Assembly: GCA_036267255.1 (NCBI GenBank)
Contig: DATAWK010000047.1
Coordinates: 124,001-188,000 of the forward strand
Origin: DATAWK01 sp036267255
Lineage (GTDB): Bacteria; Acidobacteriota; Terriglobia; Terriglobales; Acidobacteriaceae
Direction of reading: 5' to 3'
DNA length: 64,000 nt
The notes under the pieces were generated by a model. It made no database searches. It saw only the letters and a list, made by a program, of their open reading frames with translations, and was not told the DNA's origin. Positions 49,004 to 58,289 of the stretch are shown here, piece by piece. Numbering within the stretch: the first letter of the stretch is position 1; each line of letters opens with the position of its first letter. Both the position numbers and the translations under genes were made by a program.

Positions 49004-50517
49004 GCCTGTTCCTCGGATTTGCGTCGGTTCTCTCTAGGCTTGCTGCTGGAGGCAGACATCTTTTGTACCAGATTCGTTGTGCTGAAGCCTGCAACAGTGG
49101 GAACAATCTCCACGCGCCCGCCCCAGCTGCGTACGTCGGCTGCACCTACGACGGTTGCCTCGGTGTAGTCGCCGCCTTTCACAAGCACATCGGGTTGCAA
49201 CAGGCGGATCAACTCGACAGGCGTGTCTTCCTCGAAGACGACAATGGCATCGGTGGAAGCGAGAGCTGCCAGAATCCGCGCACGTTCATTTTCGCGAACG
49301 ATGGGACGCGAAGGGCCTTTAAGGCGACTAACGGATGCATCGCTGTTCACGCCGATGACCAGACGGTCGCCCATGCGGTGCGCATCCTGCAGCAACGTGA
49401 TGTGGCCGATGTGCAGCAGATCAAAACAGCCGTTGGTGAAGACGACGCGCTGGCCTCGCGAACGCCATTGCGCCGCGCGAGCCAGCAGCGCCGGGCGACT
49501 GAGAACTTTTTCTTCCGTGTTGAGTGCGAGGTCTCCGGAGAGATGGCCCAAGAGGCTGGCGCGATCAATGGGCACGGTGCCGATTTTGGCGACAATGATG
49601 CCAGCGGCAATGTTCGCCAACTGCACCGAGCTTTCGAGATCAAGCCCGGCGGCAGCGCTGGCGGCAAGGGTAGCAATGACCGTATCGCCGGCACCGGAGA
49701 CGTCAAAGACCTCGCGTGCGCGCGCCGGAGCGTGGAAGCTTTGTTCTGCGTCGCGATGGAGGAGGCGAATGCCGCGTTCGCTCAGAGTTACCGTCAGATA
49801 ATCCAGACCAAGCGACGCGATAAGCGCGCGGCCGGCATCCATGAGGGGATCAAGCTCCGTGGGGGAAACGCCGGTACAGACGGACAATTCCTGAAGGTTC
49901 GGACAGATGGTGGTGGCGCCGCGATATTTGCGGAAGTCGCGTTCCTTGGGATCGACTAGTACGGGGATGTTGCGTGCGCGTGCTTTCTGCAGAACGTATT
50001 GGCAGACGCGTTCCGGCAGAGCACCTTTGGCGTAGTCGGAAAGAATGATGGCGTCCACGCTGGCGAGCGGAGTATCGAGGCTGGCCAGCAGGCGATCAAT
50101 TTCAGCAGATGCGGGAGCGTCCGAGCTCTCGACATCGAGACGCAGCAATTGCTGGCGGCCGCTCATCACGCGTGTTTTGGATATGGTTGGACGCTGCCAG
50201 GCGCAGAGTGCGGCGCAGTCGATCTTTGCTTCCTGAAGCAAGGCGCGGAGTGTGTCGGCTTCTTCATCCTTGCCAACAAACCCAGCCAGGATTGTATGGA
50301 TGCCCAGGCCAGCTAGATTCATGGCTACGTTCGCAGCTCCGCCGGGTACATGGGTGCGGCGAACGGAGCGGAGCACGGGAACGGGCGCTTCCGGAGAGAT
50401 GCGATTGACATCACCCATGATGTAGCAATCGAGCATGATGTCGCCGATAGACAACACGCTGTATCGCGTAAATCCTGTCTCGACGAGTTCGAGTGCCCGA
50501 TGCAGATTGCGAATCAT
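49000..50517 (-). CDS. hldE: HldE, bifunctional heptose kinase/adenylyltransferase
   Basis: 505 residues, two domains. The PfkB/ribokinase kinase part (about 1-330) includes RISPEAPVPVLRSVRRTHVP, GGAANVAMNLAGLG and the SGAGDTVIATLAASAAAG anion-hole/base motif. The nucleotidyltransferase part (about 355-490) has VVFTNGCFDLLHIGHITLLQ with the HxGH motif and GVNSDASVSRLKGPSRPI. It phosphorylates D-glycero-D-manno-heptose 7-phosphate at C1, and adds AMP after GmhB removes the C7 phosphate. It is co-transcribed with hldD. The last 15 residues are a charged tail. gmhA and gmhB are not in the window. Confidence 0.95.
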   Translation of the reverse strand: MIRNLHRALELVETGFTRYSVLSIGDIMLDCYIMGDVNRISPEAPVPVLRSVRRTHVPGGAANVAMNLAGLGIHTILAGFVGKDEEADTLRALLQEAKIDCAALCAWQRPTISKTRVMSGRQQLLRLDVESSDAPASAEIDRLLASLDTPLASVDAIILSDYAKGALPERVCQYVLQKARARNIPVLVDPKERDFRKYRGATTICPNLQELSVCTGVSPTELDPLMDAGRALIASLGLDYLTVTLSERGIRLLHRDAEQSFHAPARAREVFDVSGAGDTVIATLAASAAAGLDLESSVQLANIAAGIIVAKIGTVPIDRASLLGHLSGDLALNTEEKVLSRPALLARAAQWRSRGQRVVFTNGCFDLLHIGHITLLQDAHRMGDRLVIGVNSDASVSRLKGPSRPIVRENERARILAALASTDAIVVFEEDTPVELIRLLQPDVLVKGGDYTEATVVGAADVRSWGGRVEIVPTVAGFSTTNLVQKMSASSSKPRENRRKSEEQA

Positions 50518-50573
50518 GGGATTATGGACAGTATCTTACGCCGAGCGGTGGTCCGTCGATGGGATTGTGTCGG

Positions 50574-51632
50574 TTACCAGCCCAGTACCCGCTGTGTTAC
50601 GGCCAGGACGGCCGCGGGCGTAATGGCGGTCAGGCATTTTTTGCGCTGTTCGATACAGGTTTCCAAGCCGCAACCCCAGCAATCGGTGCGGTGGTAGAGG
50701 ATTTCGTGGCTGGTTCCGCAAGGGAACCAGACGACGGGGCGATTGCGTGCGGCAAAGACAGCGATACAACGGGTTTGTACCGCTGCCGCCAGATGCATAG
50801 GGCCGCTGTCATGGCCAAGAAAGAGCTGCGCGCGCGCCAGTACCGCAGCGGATTCGCGCGGCGTAAGGCTGCCACATAGATTCAGCATGCGGCCCTGCCA
50901 ATCCATGGCGGCAGCATCGCTGACCGCGCGTTCTTCTGGGGCTCCCAACAGCACCAATCCATGATTGGGTAATTTTTGTGCCAGCACCTGCAGGACGGCA
51001 TGCCAATTGTCGCCGCCCCAATCCTTTGCCTGCACCTTGGTGCCGACGCTGCATGCGAGGAGTGGCCGATTGCCGAGCGGCAACAGCGCTTCGGCAGCGC
51101 GAGTGTGTTCCTTGGGCGTCAAGCGCAGATCCCAATTAGCGGCATCCTGCAGATGGATGGATCCGAGTGCGTGGATGCTGCGTGCCAGACGGGACGATTC
51201 GGCCTCATACAATCCGCTGGAAGCATCCAGGCGATGCGTGCGTGCGTCGTGCGAGAAGGGCGCGCCGATGATCTTTGCTATGCCGCAAAAACGAAAGAAG
51301 GCGACGTCGCGGGCAACATCCTGCCAACGCTTGCGAACGGTCAAATAGATAAGTATCTGTGGACGCCACTGGCGTATTTCGCGGCGGAGGGCCAGCAGTT
51401 CCGAGGGGTGACGCATACCGATGGGGTAGCGCAAATAACCATCTACCAGGCCGGAGCCTTCGAGCACTGAAAAAGCCGCCGGAGCTTTGCTGTGCACCGG
51501 GACATTGGTCAGCAGAGAACGCTGGGCATTCGGGAAGGCTCGCGCGATTTGATGAAAACAGGGCAGCGCGACGACGGTGTCGCCGAGGCTGCCGAGCCGA
51601 TAGATGAGGACGCGCTGGATGGAGGAAGACAT
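50574..51632 (-). CDS. Family 9 glycosyltransferase (heptosyltransferase-like)
   Basis: 352 residues, GT-B fold. The N-terminal phrase VLIYRLGSLGDTVVALPCFH and C-terminal motif LFLGHDSGPMHLAAAVQTRC are GT9 signatures (the DSGPMHLA loop binds ADP-heptose in WaaC/WaaF). It should add heptose, or a related sugar, to the lipid A-Kdo or core region. It follows the molybdopterin-fold gene directly (TAAATG junction) and precedes hldE by 56 bp, on the same strand, fitting a heptose-core unit. Which heptose position it transfers to cannot be read. Confidence 0.9.
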   Translation of the reverse strand: MSSSIQRVLIYRLGSLGDTVVALPCFHQIARAFPNAQRSLLTNVPVHSKAPAAFSVLEGSGLVDGYLRYPIGMRHPSELLALRREIRQWRPQILIYLTVRKRWQDVARDVAFFRFCGIAKIIGAPFSHDARTHRLDASSGLYEAESSRLARSIHALGSIHLQDAANWDLRLTPKEHTRAAEALLPLGNRPLLACSVGTKVQAKDWGGDNWHAVLQVLAQKLPNHGLVLLGAPEERAVSDAAAMDWQGRMLNLCGSLTPRESAAVLARAQLFLGHDSGPMHLAAAVQTRCIAVFAARNRPVVWFPCGTSHEILYHRTDCWGCGLETCIEQRKKCLTAITPAAVLAVTQRVLGW

Positions 51633-52175
51633 TTATGGCGCTGCAACCACGTTGATCCGTACCAGATTTCGTACCCAGCGAGCGGGATACTTGTCGCCGG
51701 AGACGACCAGCTTGAAAGGACCGCTCGTCGCATCGAGAGGCTTGCCATTCATTGTGTCTGCGACGATTACGGTGCTGCTGCCGTGAAGGAAGGCATCTGT
51801 TTCCGCAAGAGAAAGAACAACTTTGTAGCCATCGCTGCCAATGGCAACGAGGTATAAGGAAAGGGCTTTTCCATGCAAATCCTTCCCGGAAGGAACTCCA
51901 GCCCTTGCCAGCAGGCTGGTTAATAAAACACCGGAATAAGACTCTGCGGAATGCGTATGCCCATTGGTTACGTTGAGCTGGACTCGCGGCATGGTTCGGA
52001 GGAGCTTGATATCGATAGCGACGGGACGGCTGACATCCCCGGCAATAAAGAGCACGGTTCTGGGCGGATTATGAAGGGTGTTCTGGCTCCTCTGCGCGAA
52101 TGCCTGCGCTGTGACAAAAGCGGAAGCAAGCATCATCGAACAGGCCGCGTGACGTAAAACTCTTATTCCATGCAT
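51633..52175 (-). CDS. Secreted molybdopterin-binding-domain-like protein without the Mo cysteine
   Basis: 180 residues from ATG 52175 (GGAGAAGGAC upstream). A signal peptide (RVLRHAACSMMLASAFVTAQ) is followed by a sulfite-oxidase-type fold: LFIAGDVSRPVAIDIKLLRT, YSGVLLTSLLARAGVPSGK, SDGYKVVLSLAETDAFLHGS and GPFKLVVSGDKYPARWVRNL. The position of the Mo-coordinating Cys is occupied by NVTNGHTHSAESY, with no Cys. So it may bind pterin weakly, or not at all. Its stop adjoins the glycosyltransferase start (TAAATG), and its own start is back to back with nuoI. Confidence 0.75.
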   Translation of the reverse strand: MHGIRVLRHAACSMMLASAFVTAQAFAQRSQNTLHNPPRTVLFIAGDVSRPVAIDIKLLRTMPRVQLNVTNGHTHSAESYSGVLLTSLLARAGVPSGKDLHGKALSLYLVAIGSDGYKVVLSLAETDAFLHGSSTVIVADTMNGKPLDATSGPFKLVVSGDKYPARWVRNLVRINVVAAP

Positions 52176-52191
52176 GTCCTTCTCCGAAAGG

Positions 52192-52203
52192 TATAATTCA
52201 GGT
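52192..52203 (+). promoter_or_regulatory. -10 box of nuoI, leaderless-type spacing
   Basis: A perfect TATAAT (52192-52197) stands 6 bases before ATG 52204, so transcription would begin at or next to the start codon. No ribosome site fits between them. A -35 box matching TTGACA is not obvious. Confidence 0.5.
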
Positions 52204-52686
52204 ATGTCGATTGTGCGCGATATCGCTGGCGTTGCCAAGGGAATGAGTATCACCTTTAAGGAGATGTTCGAGCCTACGGAGGTGGAAAACTACCCCGATG
52301 GTCCCGGCCCCATGCGCGGCGCGCAATTTGAGGAGCGTTTTCGCGGCAAGCATATCCTGCAACGCGATGAAAACGGCCTGGAAAAGTGTGTTGCCTGTTT
52401 TCTGTGTGCGGCGGCGTGCCCTTCCAACTGCATTTATATTGAAGCCGCGGAAAACACCGCCGAGCAGCGTATTTCCAGCGCCGAGCGCTATGCCAAGGTT
52501 TACAACATTGATTACAACCGCTGCATCTTCTGCGGTTACTGCGTTGAGGCGTGCCCGACGGACGCCATCACGCATGGACATGGATTTGAGCTGGCGACGC
52601 TGAACGCAACCAATTTGGTGATGCGCAAAGAAGACATGCTGGTTCCTATGCCGGGCGCCCCGGCCAATCAAACTCTACCCAAATAA
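52204..52686 (+). CDS. nuoI: NuoI-like 2x[4Fe-4S] NADH-quinone oxidoreductase subunit
   Basis: 160 residues from ATG 52204. Two CxxCxxCxxxCP clusters: C62/65/68/72 (CVACFLCAAACPSN) and C106/109/112/116 (CIFCGYCVEACPTD), plus the TyPF-like core ITFKEMFEPTEVENYP. In complex I, NuoI passes electrons between NuoG and NuoB and joins the hydrophilic arm. No other nuo gene is within about 50 kb upstream or 11 kb downstream, so this copy stands apart. Either a displaced complex I subunit or part of another ferredoxin-linked complex. Strong sequence type is NuoI. Confidence 0.88.
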   Translation: MSIVRDIAGVAKGMSITFKEMFEPTEVENYPDGPGPMRGAQFEERFRGKHILQRDENGLEKCVACFLCAAACPSNCIYIEAAENTAEQRISSAERYAKVYNIDYNRCIFCGYCVEACPTDAITHGHGFELATLNATNLVMRKEDMLVPMPGAPANQTLPK

Positions 52687-52785
52687 TCAGCGCATTATTC
52701 ATACGGAACGAGAACGGCAAACTTCGATACAGCTTGCCGTAAGCAGTGCTGTATCGTTATACGCAATCCAGATGAGAGAACGATA

Positions 52786-55700
52786 ATGTCCAGATTTCTT
52801 GAACAAATCCAGAAGCGGGTTGTGGTGTACGACGGTGCCATGGGCACCAACATTCAGAAGTACAACCTTTCTGTCGACGATTACTGGGGTAAAGAGGGTT
52901 GTAACGAGCTGCTGGTCCAGAGCCGGCCCGATGTTATCCGGGCCATCCATGCAGGTTTTTTTGAAGTTGGATGCGATGTGGTGGAGACCAACAGCTTTGG
53001 CTCCTCCAGCATTGTGCTGGCCGAATATGGCCTGGAAGACAAAGTACGTGAGCTGAACATTGCTGCGGCGCACCTGGCAAAAGACGTTGCCGCACAGTTT
53101 TCCACGGCGGACCATCCGCGCTTTGTCGCCGGGTCGATCGGGCCAACCACCAAGTTGCCTTCATTGGGGCATATTTCCTACGACGCGATGGCCGCCACTT
53201 ACCGAGAGCAGATTGAGGCGCTGATCGAAGGTGGCGTGGATATTCTGCTGATTGAAACCAGTCAGGATTTATTGCAGGCAAAGATTGCCCTGGCCGCATG
53301 TGAAGATGCCATGCGTGCTACAGGAAAGCGGCTGCCCGTGCAGGTGCAGGTGACGCTGGAGGCGACCGGTACCATGCTGCTGGGCAGCGAAATCGGTGCG
53401 GCGCTGGCCGTGCTGGAATGCTTTCAGCCCGATGTAATCGGGCTGAATTGCGCCACGGGACCGCGCGAGATGCACGATGCGGTTCGTTTCCTTTGCGCCA
53501 ATGCAACATGCCCTATCAGCGTTTTGCCCAATGCCGGCCTGCCGCAAAATGTAGGCGGCCATGCGCATTACACTCTGACGCCGGAGGAGCTGGCGCACGC
53601 CCATAAAGAATTTGTGGCGGAGCATGGCGTGCGTGTTGTGGGCGGTTGCTGCGGCACGACACCGGAGCATTTGCGTGCCGTTGTCGAGATGCTGCGCGAC
53701 GTGCAGCCGGCAACGCGAGATGTGAAACCGCAGAGCGTTGCGGCCAGCGCCTACTCGGCCATTCCATTGGAGATCGATGGCCAGCCGGTCATCGTAGCCG
53801 AGGAGATGAATACCACTACGCGCGTGGAGCATTTTCGCGACATGGTGCGTGGGGGTGACTACGACGGCATTCTTGCGCTGTCGAAACGACTGACGGTCGA
53901 AGGGTCGCAGATGCTGGATCTGTGCTGCGCCATCGTAGGCGAGGATGAGAGCGCATACATGTGTGCCATTCTGGAGAAGATCGCCACGCGCGTGCCTGCG
54001 CCGATTCTGGTGGATTCGACCGAGGCCGAGGTGATCGAGGAGGCGCTGAAGCGTATTCCGGGCAAGCCGCTGATCAACTCCATCAACCTGGAGGACGGAG
54101 AAAAACGAACTTCTCGTGTGTTGCCGATGGCGCGCCGGTATGGCGCCGCTGTGATTGCACTCACCATTGATGAAGATGGGATGGCGCTGACGGCTGCAAA
54201 GAAACTGGCTGTCGCAAAACGGATTTATCAACTGGCTACAGAAAAATATGGCTTGCGTGGGCAGGATTTGATCTTCGATCCGCTCACGCTGCCGATTTCT
54301 ACGGGCCAGGAGGATTATCGTACGGCAGGTATGGAGACATTGGAAGCCATACGGCTGATCAAACAAGAGCTGCCGGAATGTAAGACGATTCTGGGTGTCA
54401 GTAACATTTCTTTTGGTTTGTCGGCATACTCGCGTCGCGTGCTGAACAGCGTGTTTTTGAAGGAGGCGGTCGATCGCGGACTCGATATCGCCATTGTTAA
54501 TTACTCCAAGATTTATCCGCTTTATAAAATTCCAGACCAGGAAGTCGATCTTGCGCGCAAGCTGATCTTTCGTGACGAGACGAACGGCGATCCACTGCAG
54601 GTGTTCATGGCACACTTTGCGGGTGGAAAAAAAGGCGTGGCCAGCGATGAGGATGCGGCTGCAGTTGAATCGCTGACAACGGAAGACAAGCTCAAACAAT
54701 TAATTATTCGCGGAGAACGCACGATTGGCTTTGGCGAGTCGAAGCAAACGCTGATAGAAGTTCTGGAGATGGCGCTTCTGGATTATTCGCCACTCGATCT
54801 GATCAACACCGTGCTGCTGGACGGCATGAAGACGGTGGGAGAACTTTTTGGCGCACGCAAGATGCAGCTGCCTTCGGTGCTGGATTCTGCTGGGGTGATG
54901 AAGGCTGCGGTAGCGCATCTGGAACCAAAGATGGAGCGCATGGAAGGCACGCAAAAGGGAACCATCGTATTGGCGACGGTCAAGGGCGATGTCCACGATA
55001 TCGGGAAGAACCTGGTGGACATCATTCTTTCGAATAACGGTTATAAGGTCGTCAATCTAGGTATTAAACAGCCCTCGGATGTAATTATTCAGGCTGCGCA
55101 GGATCACAAGGCCGACGCGATTGGACTGAGCGGACTGCTGGTGAAAAGTACGCTGGAGATGAAGTACGTGATTCAGGATTTGCAGCGGCTGGAGATGAAC
55201 ACGCCCGTCATTTGTGGCGGAGCGGCTCTTACGCGAAAGTATGTCGAGGACGATCTTCGCAAAGAATATTCCTCATCGGTTTTTTATGCCGAGGATGCTT
55301 TTGCGGGTTTGCATGTAATGAGCGATCTGACGACCGACGATGCGGAAGCCCGTGAGCAACGGCTGGAAGATGGCCGTACGGTACGCGTCTTCAAGAAGAA
55401 AGAAGAAGCAGAGGCAGCGATCGCGGCGTTACCTGCGAAAGTGAGTACGCAGCGATCGGCGATTGTGAAGGATGCTCCGGACATACCGAAGCCTCCTTTT
55501 TATGGCGTGCGCGTTGTGCGGGACTTCGACCTGGATCATTTGTTCGGCTACATCAATGAGACTGCACTGTTCAAAAATCAGTGGCAGTTGAAGACTGCAT
55601 CTGCGACCGACTATGTGCGATTGGTGCAGGAAAAGTACCGGCCTGTTTTGCACGAACTGATGGCGGAGGCAAAGCGCGAAGGATATCTGGAGCCAAAGGT

Positions 55701-56289
55701 TGTTTACGGATATTTCCCGTGCAACAGCGATGGAAACGATGTTGTCGTCTACAATCCGGAGGCTGCTGCGGACGCGAAGAACAAACACGAGCTGATTCGC
55801 ATCACCTTTCCGCGGCAGCGGGAAGGCCGGTTGCTTAGTATTGCAGACTTTTTTTCTCCGTTGGATTCCGGACGCCTGGATGTTATTGGGTTTTCTGTCG
55901 TGACCATTGGCTCACATGCCAGTGAGGTTACGAAGCAATTGTTTGATAGCGGCGACTTCACGAAGTATCTTTATCTGCACGGTTTGAGCGTAGAGACGGC
56001 CGAGGCGCTGGCCGAGTGGATGCACAAACGGATGCGCGAAGAGCTTGGAATTGCTGGGGAGGATTCCTCGGATGTGCGCGACCTCTTCCATCAAAAATAT
56101 CGGGGTTCACGGTATTCTTTTGGCTATCCTGCGTGCCCGAACCTGGAGGACCAGACGAAGATCTTTGCGTTGCTGCACCCGGAAGAAACGATTGGTGTGC
56201 GCCTGACGGAGGGCTATCACCTGGAGCCGGAACAGAGCACGGATGCCATCATCGTGCACCATCCGCAAGCGAAGTATTTTGTGGTGTAA
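52786..56289 (+). CDS. metH: MetH, cobalamin-dependent methionine synthase
   Basis: 1167 residues, all four modules. The Hcy-binding domain (about 1-310) has zinc Cys in GLNCATGPREM and VVGGCCGTTPEH; the methyltetrahydrofolate-binding TIM barrel (about 325-620) shows AEEMNTTTRVEHF and LINSINLEDGEK; the B12 domain (about 640-870) carries the base-off histidine in VKGDVHDIGKNLVDIILSNN (about 736). The activation domain (about 900-1167) ends RLTEGYHLEPEQSTDAIIVH. It makes methionine from homocysteine and regenerates tetrahydrofolate. Slightly shorter than the E. coli enzyme (1227). No cobalamin riboswitch in the 99-bp upstream gap. Confidence 0.97.
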   Translation: MSRFLEQIQKRVVVYDGAMGTNIQKYNLSVDDYWGKEGCNELLVQSRPDVIRAIHAGFFEVGCDVVETNSFGSSSIVLAEYGLEDKVRELNIAAAHLAKDVAAQFSTADHPRFVAGSIGPTTKLPSLGHISYDAMAATYREQIEALIEGGVDILLIETSQDLLQAKIALAACEDAMRATGKRLPVQVQVTLEATGTMLLGSEIGAALAVLECFQPDVIGLNCATGPREMHDAVRFLCANATCPISVLPNAGLPQNVGGHAHYTLTPEELAHAHKEFVAEHGVRVVGGCCGTTPEHLRAVVEMLRDVQPATRDVKPQSVAASAYSAIPLEIDGQPVIVAEEMNTTTRVEHFRDMVRGGDYDGILALSKRLTVEGSQMLDLCCAIVGEDESAYMCAILEKIATRVPAPILVDSTEAEVIEEALKRIPGKPLINSINLEDGEKRTSRVLPMARRYGAAVIALTIDEDGMALTAAKKLAVAKRIYQLATEKYGLRGQDLIFDPLTLPISTGQEDYRTAGMETLEAIRLIKQELPECKTILGVSNISFGLSAYSRRVLNSVFLKEAVDRGLDIAIVNYSKIYPLYKIPDQEVDLARKLIFRDETNGDPLQVFMAHFAGGKKGVASDEDAAAVESLTTEDKLKQLIIRGERTIGFGESKQTLIEVLEMALLDYSPLDLINTVLLDGMKTVGELFGARKMQLPSVLDSAGVMKAAVAHLEPKMERMEGTQKGTIVLATVKGDVHDIGKNLVDIILSNNGYKVVNLGIKQPSDVIIQAAQDHKADAIGLSGLLVKSTLEMKYVIQDLQRLEMNTPVICGGAALTRKYVEDDLRKEYSSSVFYAEDAFAGLHVMSDLTTDDAEAREQRLEDGRTVRVFKKKEEAEAAIAALPAKVSTQRSAIVKDAPDIPKPPFYGVRVVRDFDLDHLFGYINETALFKNQWQLKTASATDYVRLVQEKYRPVLHELMAEAKREGYLEPKVVYGYFPCNSDGNDVVVYNPEAAADAKNKHELIRITFPRQREGRLLSIADFFSPLDSGRLDVIGFSVVTIGSHASEVTKQLFDSGDFTKYLYLHGLSVETAEALAEWMHKRMREELGIAGEDSSDVRDLFHQKYRGSRYSFGYPACPNLEDQTKIFALLHPEETIGVRLTEGYHLEPEQSTDAIIVHHPQAKYFVV

Positions 56290-56316
56290 CAGCAATCCAT
56301 CCGATGCGTCTTTTTG

Positions 56317-56346
56317 CGCCACTCTTTGTTGCAACAGAGAGTGGCG
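56317..56346 (+). terminator. 30-bp near-perfect palindrome behind metH
   Basis: CGCCACTCT (56317-56325) and AGAGTGGCG (56338-56346) enclose TGTTG/CAACA, so symmetry continues to the centre with one T-G wobble (56326/56337). It starts 27 bp after the metH stop and a T-rich TAGTTGTTTGT follows. Probably an intrinsic terminator of metH. Confidence 0.6.
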
Positions 56347-56444
56347 TAGTTGTTTGTACGGCTTCGGGATACTGGAGATGGACATTGTTCGTTTACATTT
56401 TGTTCGATCCGTCCAAATCCAGGGTTTTTATCCAAGGAGCCAGC

Positions 56445-56918
56445 ATGTCCATGCAGAGCGAATTTCTGTTGCGCGCTTATAACGCTGCTGTCGAAGCCAG
56501 ACATATCTTTCCGGAGTTTGCTGCATGTGAGGCCGCCCTGGAATCGGGCTGGGGACATTCCGCGTTGACGCTCGAAGCCAACAATCTATTTGGACAGAAG
56601 CAGAGTCATCCACCTGTAGCTGGAACTGGAGTCCTCGCGATGCCAACGCGGGAGTATCTGCATGGGAGCTGGGTGACGGTACTGGCGAACTGGGCCAAAT
56701 TTTCCAACTGGAGCGCGTGTTTTGCCGCACGCATGCAGCTCCTGGAAGAGCTAAGCCGCGGCTTTCCCCATTATGCTGCGGCACTGCATGCTGGCAGCGG
56801 CGAGCAGTTTGTGGTGGAAGTATCGAAAAGCTGGTCGACGGATCCCGCGCGTGCCGGGAAGGTGCTATCAATCTATGACGCGCATCGAGAGACGTTTGCT
56901 TCTAGTCAGGCTGCGTAG
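56445..56918 (+). CDS. GH73-like peptidoglycan hydrolase domain protein
   Basis: 157 residues from ATG 56445, with AAGGAG at 56434-56439. The glucosaminidase (FlgJ/AcmA-type) signature CEAALESGWGHSALTLEANN supplies the likely catalytic E33, followed by LFGQKQSHPPVAGTGVLAMP and VLSIYDAHRETFASSQA. There is no signal peptide or cell-wall-binding domain, so export would need another route, or the protein acts in the cytoplasm or during lysis. Its last 17 bp overlap the end of nhaA on the other strand. Confidence 0.82.
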   Translation: MSMQSEFLLRAYNAAVEARHIFPEFAACEAALESGWGHSALTLEANNLFGQKQSHPPVAGTGVLAMPTREYLHGSWVTVLANWAKFSNWSACFAARMQLLEELSRGFPHYAAALHAGSGEQFVVEVSKSWSTDPARAGKVLSIYDAHRETFASSQAA

Positions 56919-58266
56919 ATGGTTCGGTTTTGGTCGAACGAATCGACTGCTGCATGAAGAGGACACCCACGCATGCCGCAGCGGCGGAGCCGGCCAGGAT
57001 ACTGATTTTGGCCAGCGTGGTTTCTCTTGGGGTATCGAATGCCTGTGCAGCGATAAAAATCGACATAGTGAAGCCGATGCCGCATAGCCAGCTTGCGGCA
57101 TGCAAATGGCGCCAGGTCATGTCCTCCGGCAGGCTTCCGATGTGGAGCTTTACGGTAAGCCAGGAGAAGAGCGTAATGCCAATAGGCTTACCGATGAACA
57201 AGCCGAGAACGATCCCCAGGACTAACGGATGGAAGACATCGGATGACGCAAATCCCTTCAGGTGCACACCTGCATTGGTCAATGCAAATAGAGGCACGAT
57301 GCAAAAACTGACCCAGGGCTGAAGGCCGTGTTCGAGACGAGCCAGGGGAGACTCCACCAGCTGCAGTGTGACATTCAAATGATCCAGAGCGTTATGCTTG
57401 GAAACTTTCGACGACGTTATGTTCTCCGAATCATTGATACTTTCGAGCACATCAAGTTCTTTCCTGGTGCGCTCGGTAAATTCTTCGATGCTTAAATAGC
57501 GGCGCGCGGGAATGATGAGAGCGATCAAAAACCCTGTGATCGTTGCGTGGACGCCGGATTGCAGCATGCAGTACCAGACAATCACGCCGATGCCTATGTA
57601 GATGCTGATGCTTGTGACTCCGGTGTAGTTGGCAAGGATCGCCAGGGCCAAGAAGAACAGAGCGGCAAACAGGTAATGCAGGTGGATGGTAGCGGAATAG
57701 AAAAAAGCGATGACAATGACGGCAGCAATATCGTCGACGATCGATAGCGCCGTTAGAAACACCTTCAGGCCAATCGGCACTTTGCTGCCCAGGACCGCAA
57801 GAATTCCAAGCAGGAAGGCGATATCTGTTGCCATGGGCACGCCCCATCCGTGTGCCGTATCCAGATGGCGATTCAATATGTAATAGATGGCAGCGGGAAG
57901 TATTACGCCTCCCATCGCTCCACAGATGGGCAAGGCTGCTTTCTTGAACGAGGAGAGCTCGCCGATCAGCATCTCACGCTTGATCTCCAACCCAACCAGC
58001 AGGAAGAAAAGCGACATCAGCCCATCGTTGATCCACAGGTGCAGTGTGTCCGCGACGATATATTTGCCGAATCCGATAGTAACGGGAAGATCAAGCAGAG
58101 ATTCATAGGAGTGGGAGAAAGAAGAATTGGCCCATAGAAGCGCTGCGATGGTAGCAGCCAGCAGCACGATGCCGCCGGCACTCTGAATCCGTGCAAAGCG
58201 CTGAAAAATGCGCGTCCAGCGTAGAACCGGGCGAGATGCGGCAGCGGATTGGGTTGAATTTGCCAC
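56902..58266 (-). CDS. nhaA: NhaA Na+/H+ antiporter
   Basis: About 454 residues from GTG 58266, preceded by GGAGG. NhaA hallmarks: TLHLWINDGLMSLFFLLVGL, the ATD of GVPMATDIAFLLGILAVLGS (Asp133 region) and the VDD of LSIVDDIAAVIVIAFFYS (Asp163/164 pair), and GIGFTMSIFIAAQAFD near the end. It exchanges protons inward for Na+ or Li+ outward and guards against alkaline and sodium stress. It is longer than the E. coli protein (388) mainly in a charged loop (EEFTERTRKELDVLESINDS). Upstream it abuts the aminotransferase unit (24-bp gap). Confidence 0.95.
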   Translation of the reverse strand: MANSTQSAAASRPVLRWTRIFQRFARIQSAGGIVLLAATIAALLWANSSFSHSYESLLDLPVTIGFGKYIVADTLHLWINDGLMSLFFLLVGLEIKREMLIGELSSFKKAALPICGAMGGVILPAAIYYILNRHLDTAHGWGVPMATDIAFLLGILAVLGSKVPIGLKVFLTALSIVDDIAAVIVIAFFYSATIHLHYLFAALFFLALAILANYTGVTSISIYIGIGVIVWYCMLQSGVHATITGFLIALIIPARRYLSIEEFTERTRKELDVLESINDSENITSSKVSKHNALDHLNVTLQLVESPLARLEHGLQPWVSFCIVPLFALTNAGVHLKGFASSDVFHPLVLGIVLGLFIGKPIGITLFSWLTVKLHIGSLPEDMTWRHLHAASWLCGIGFTMSIFIAAQAFDTPRETTLAKISILAGSAAAACVGVLFMQQSIRSTKTEPSTQPD

Positions 58267-58289
58267 AAGACCTCCAACTGAAATGTGTG

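Noticed and set aside
52687..52785. Cobalamin riboswitch upstream of metH
   Set aside because: The gap is only 99 bp and I see no B12-box consensus; the element would need roughly 200 bases.
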